Shown one piece after another: positions 62,406 to 64,000 of a stretch of 64,000 nucleotides of DNA. The translations under genes and the position numbers were made by a program. Under the pieces are notes generated by a model that saw only the letters and a list, made by a program, of their open reading frames with translations, was not told the origin of the DNA and did no database searches. Position 1 is the first letter of the stretch. Each line of letters starts with the position of its first letter. The stretch comes from an uncultured Erysipelotrichaceae bacterium (GTDB taxonomy: Bacteria; Bacillota_I; Bacilli_A; Erysipelotrichales; Erysipelotrichaceae): positions 26,605 to 90,604 of the forward strand of contig CALVFL010000028.1 in the NCBI GenBank assembly GCA_944326825.1, read 5' to 3'.

Positions 62406-62848
62406 ACATTACCTCCTAACGGTACAGCCATTTCATAGGCATCTTCATAATTGTCACTGTAATAACTCTTCCTTTTACGCATGATAATAAAGCCTTCGCT
62501 TTTATATAATTCTAGCGCTTTAAGATTACTGACCCTGACTTCTAAAAAAGCCGCTTCCATACCATCATTACTCATCGTATCTAATGCGAACCTTAAGAGC
62601 TTGCGTCCGTAACCTTTAGACTGATATGAACTCTTTACAGCCAGATTAGTGATCTCGCCTCTTTCAAAGATCTCTCTTAAAGATACGAAGCCGATGATCT
62701 CATCATCAAGCCACAAAACAAAGATCTTCGCCAGATCGGTGGCCTTTAGTTCTTTTGCAAAGTCTTCTAAAGACCAGCCAGAAGAAAAGAGTTCTTTTTC
62801 GATCGCTTCTATAGCCTCAAGATCTGCAAAGCTCATCGCTTTGATCAT
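62402..62848 (-). CDS. rimI: Ribosomal protein alanine N-acetyltransferase RimI family (GNAT)
   Basis: 148-residue GNAT fold. ITNLAVKSSYQSKGYGRKLLR holds the acetyl-CoA loop (Q-x2-G-x-G), followed by LEVRVSNLKALELYKSEGF. In this cluster position the protein is usually named RimI, which acetylates ribosomal protein S18. Some Gram-positive members may have broader targets. It overlaps tsaB and tsaD by ATGA at both ends, so the three are translated together. Confidence 0.92.
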   Translation of the reverse strand: MIKAMSFADLEAIEAIEKELFSSGWSLEDFAKELKATDLAKIFVLWLDDEIIGFVSLREIFERGEITNLAVKSSYQSKGYGRKLLRFALDTMSNDGMEAAFLEVRVSNLKALELYKSEGFIIMRKRKSYYSDNYEDAYEMAVPLGGNV

Positions 62849-63432
62849 GAATGATAAGCCTCACTGTCTTTTAGATATAAAGGATGCAAAAAATCAATAT
62901 TATCGACCTTTTTCCACGCGTGTTTGGTATTGAGGAAAGCTTTAGAGATAGTACACATCTTATCTTCTAGCCCGAACAAACTCAAATCGCCATATAGATT
63001 TTTGTGATTAAGATCGATTTGATCGAGTTCCTGAACGCTGTCTTTAACTAAAGGTCTTGATCGATCGTATTGACCGACATAGGCTCTTTTAGCTCTGGCA
63101 TCCATGATGACTAAGGCATCTTCTTCATCGTTGGCATATAGATTTAAAGTTGAGATCGTATAGACATCCAGTTTTTGGATGCTGCCGATAACTTTTGCGA
63201 TAGTCATAGCGATTCTGACACCGGTATAGCTGCCTGGTCCTTCGCTGATACAGATACTGTCAATCGCTAAAGAATCGAGGTTGACCTTTTTAAAAAGCTC
63301 TTTAAGTCTTACAAAGATCTCTTCTGATTGATGTTTAAAACATTCTTCATCATAAGCGGCAATAACTTCATCATCTTTGATAAGTGCCAGTGATAAATAT
63401 TTATAAGCGGTATCCATACAAAGTGTCAGCAT
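62845..63432 (-). CDS. tsaB: tRNA threonylcarbamoyladenosine biosynthesis protein TsaB
   Basis: 195 residues, ASKHA-fold partner of TsaD. It begins LTLCMDTAYKYLSLALI. The conserved CISEGPGSYTGVRIAMTIAKV lies near residue 65, and VIMDARAKRAYVG follows. TsaB lacks the catalytic metal site and serves as a scaffold in the TsaBDE complex. The ATG overlaps the tsaE stop by 7 bp, and the stop overlaps rimI. Length is slightly short but normal for Gram-positive bacteria. Confidence 0.95.
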   Translation of the reverse strand: MLTLCMDTAYKYLSLALIKDDEVIAAYDEECFKHQSEEIFVRLKELFKKVNLDSLAIDSICISEGPGSYTGVRIAMTIAKVIGSIQKLDVYTISTLNLYANDEEDALVIMDARAKRAYVGQYDRSRPLVKDSVQELDQIDLNHKNLYGDLSLFGLEDKMCTISKAFLNTKHAWKKVDNIDFLHPLYLKDSEAYHS

Positions 63433-63878
63433 AAACTATCAAGCTCCTTCAATAATTCTTCATATCTTTGACCATGGGGGATAAATTCGATAAGACGGCT
63501 GTTTTCGTCAAGATAAGTAAACCTTATCTCCAAATAGTCATCCTTAAACATATCCTTGATATAGTCAAACCATTCGATGACCATTACACCCCCGTTGTCC
63601 AAATAATCTTCAAAACCGAGATCATAGGGATTTTCATAAAGCCGATAAGCATCGATATGATATAAAGTCAGATCACCTTCATAGATCTTAAGGATATTGA
63701 ACGTTGGTGAATTGACTGTCTTTTTAATATTTAAACCTTTAGCTAACCCTTGCGTAAAAGTAGTCTTGCCGCAAGCCAAATCGCCGTTTAAGGCTACTAA
63801 AGAATCAGGGAATAAAACTTTAGCCAGTTTATAGGCCAGATCTTGAGTTTCCTCTTTTGAATGTGCAACATACTTCAT
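63426..63878 (-). CDS. tsaE: tRNA threonylcarbamoyladenosine biosynthesis ATPase TsaE
   Basis: 150 residues. Walker A is LNGDLACGKTTFTQGLA near residue 35, followed by VNSPTFNILKIYEG and HIDAYRLYENPYDLGFEDYL. The motif VMVIEWFDYIKD carries the Walker B-like acidic residue. It powers the TsaBD threonylcarbamoyl transfer cycle. I start at MKYVAHSKEE (63878), nine bases after AAAGGAGG. The longer reading from 63929 would put the ribosome site inside the gene. First gene of the tsaE-tsaB-rimI-tsaD unit in this window. Confidence 0.95.
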   Translation of the reverse strand: MKYVAHSKEETQDLAYKLAKVLFPDSLVALNGDLACGKTTFTQGLAKGLNIKKTVNSPTFNILKIYEGDLTLYHIDAYRLYENPYDLGFEDYLDNGGVMVIEWFDYIKDMFKDDYLEIRFTYLDENSRLIEFIPHGQRYEELLKELDSLC

Positions 63879-63923
63879 AATCCCCATACCTCCTTTGATA
63901 ATTATATATAAAAATATTAAAAA

Positions 63924-63943
63924 AGCCATCCCTCAGGACAGCT
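63924..63943 (-). terminator. Terminator of a gene or RNA lying beyond the window
   Basis: Minus strand: eight-pair stem (AGCTGTCC / GGATGGCT, two wobble pairs), TGAG loop, then TTTTTT. What it terminates lies mostly beyond base 64000. In 63944-64000 I see no convincing coding end or known RNA motif. Confidence 0.7.
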
Positions 63944-64000
63944 TGTCTGATCCGGCGGCGTGCTTGATTCACATTTCTGCTATGCTTGCCGATGAAGTGC

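Noticed and set aside
63944..64000. Possible structured RNA (SRP RNA, tmRNA, RNase P) ending at the right edge
   Set aside because: The terminator at 63924-63943 is convincing, but the 57 bases beyond it show none of the conserved tetraloop, CCA-end or core motifs of these RNAs.

Overview
The window looks like ordinary chromosome from an AT-rich, low-GC Gram-positive bacterium (Bacillota). My best guess is the Erysipelotrichia or a close relative. The support is: Bacillus-type replication loaders (DnaB, DnaI) next to polA-mutM-coaE; SepF; a murC/ytxG/ytxH/ccpA neighbourhood like that of Bacillus; a pyrophosphate-dependent phosphofructokinase; a T-box before ileS; Rex; and an Rnf complex with ApbE. 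I saw no phage, insertion sequence, CRISPR array, tRNA or rRNA. Genes are tightly packed, mostly on the minus strand, with many ATGA/TAATG overlaps. No gene-free stretch exceeds about 260 bases.

Layout. 1-5404: dnaI (cut by the window edge), dnaB, coaE, mutM, polA. 5415-9203: a ZnuA-like lipoprotein without metal ligands, trmB, pnp. 9340-19585: a MATE pump, a PHP phosphatase, yebC, ptsI, a hydrolase, hpf, a DUF2779 nuclease-like protein, an M29 aminopeptidase and a ROK kinase. 19590-24392: rimO, an EetB/EetA-like pair (Gx transporter plus NusG domain II), a MATE pump and a DEAD-box helicase, divergent from ispH. 25337-28720: a MurJ-like flippase, a lipoprotein and tyrS. 28799-34762: ccpA, ytxH-like, DUF948 and murC, then an uncharacterised envelope module (an SPIxG-motif protein, two lipoproteins, a CpaB-like SAF protein). 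34848-41486: a remodelled rnf operon with divergent apbE. 41533-49467: pgi, yugI, a DUF212 protein, NifU-like, ileS with its T-box, sepF, nagA and a Cof phosphatase. 49484-55996: an Ami/Opp oligopeptide importer. 56181-63878: PPi-PFK, ABC-F, asnS, rex and the tsaD-rimI-tsaB-tsaE block.

The most unusual system is the Rnf locus. RnfB is reduced to its membrane anchor and first Fe-S motif. RnfD carries two extra tandem FMN-binding domains. A small Cys-rich membrane protein lies between rnfA and rnfB, and an ApbE flavin transferase lipoprotein is encoded divergently. With the EetA/EetB-like pair elsewhere in the window, this suggests a flavin-rich electron path on the outer face of the membrane.

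A second theme is start-site architecture. At least five genes (helicase, ispH, apbE, yugI, a lipoprotein) have no Shine-Dalgarno sequence but an extended -10 box (TGnTAnAAT type) ending exactly 6 or 7 bases before the start codon. This predicts leaderless mRNAs. Three other genes (trmB, the PHP phosphatase, the Cof phosphatase) start just after the upstream gene's terminator, also without a Shine-Dalgarno sequence. Everything here is read by eye; no database search or folding calculation was run.
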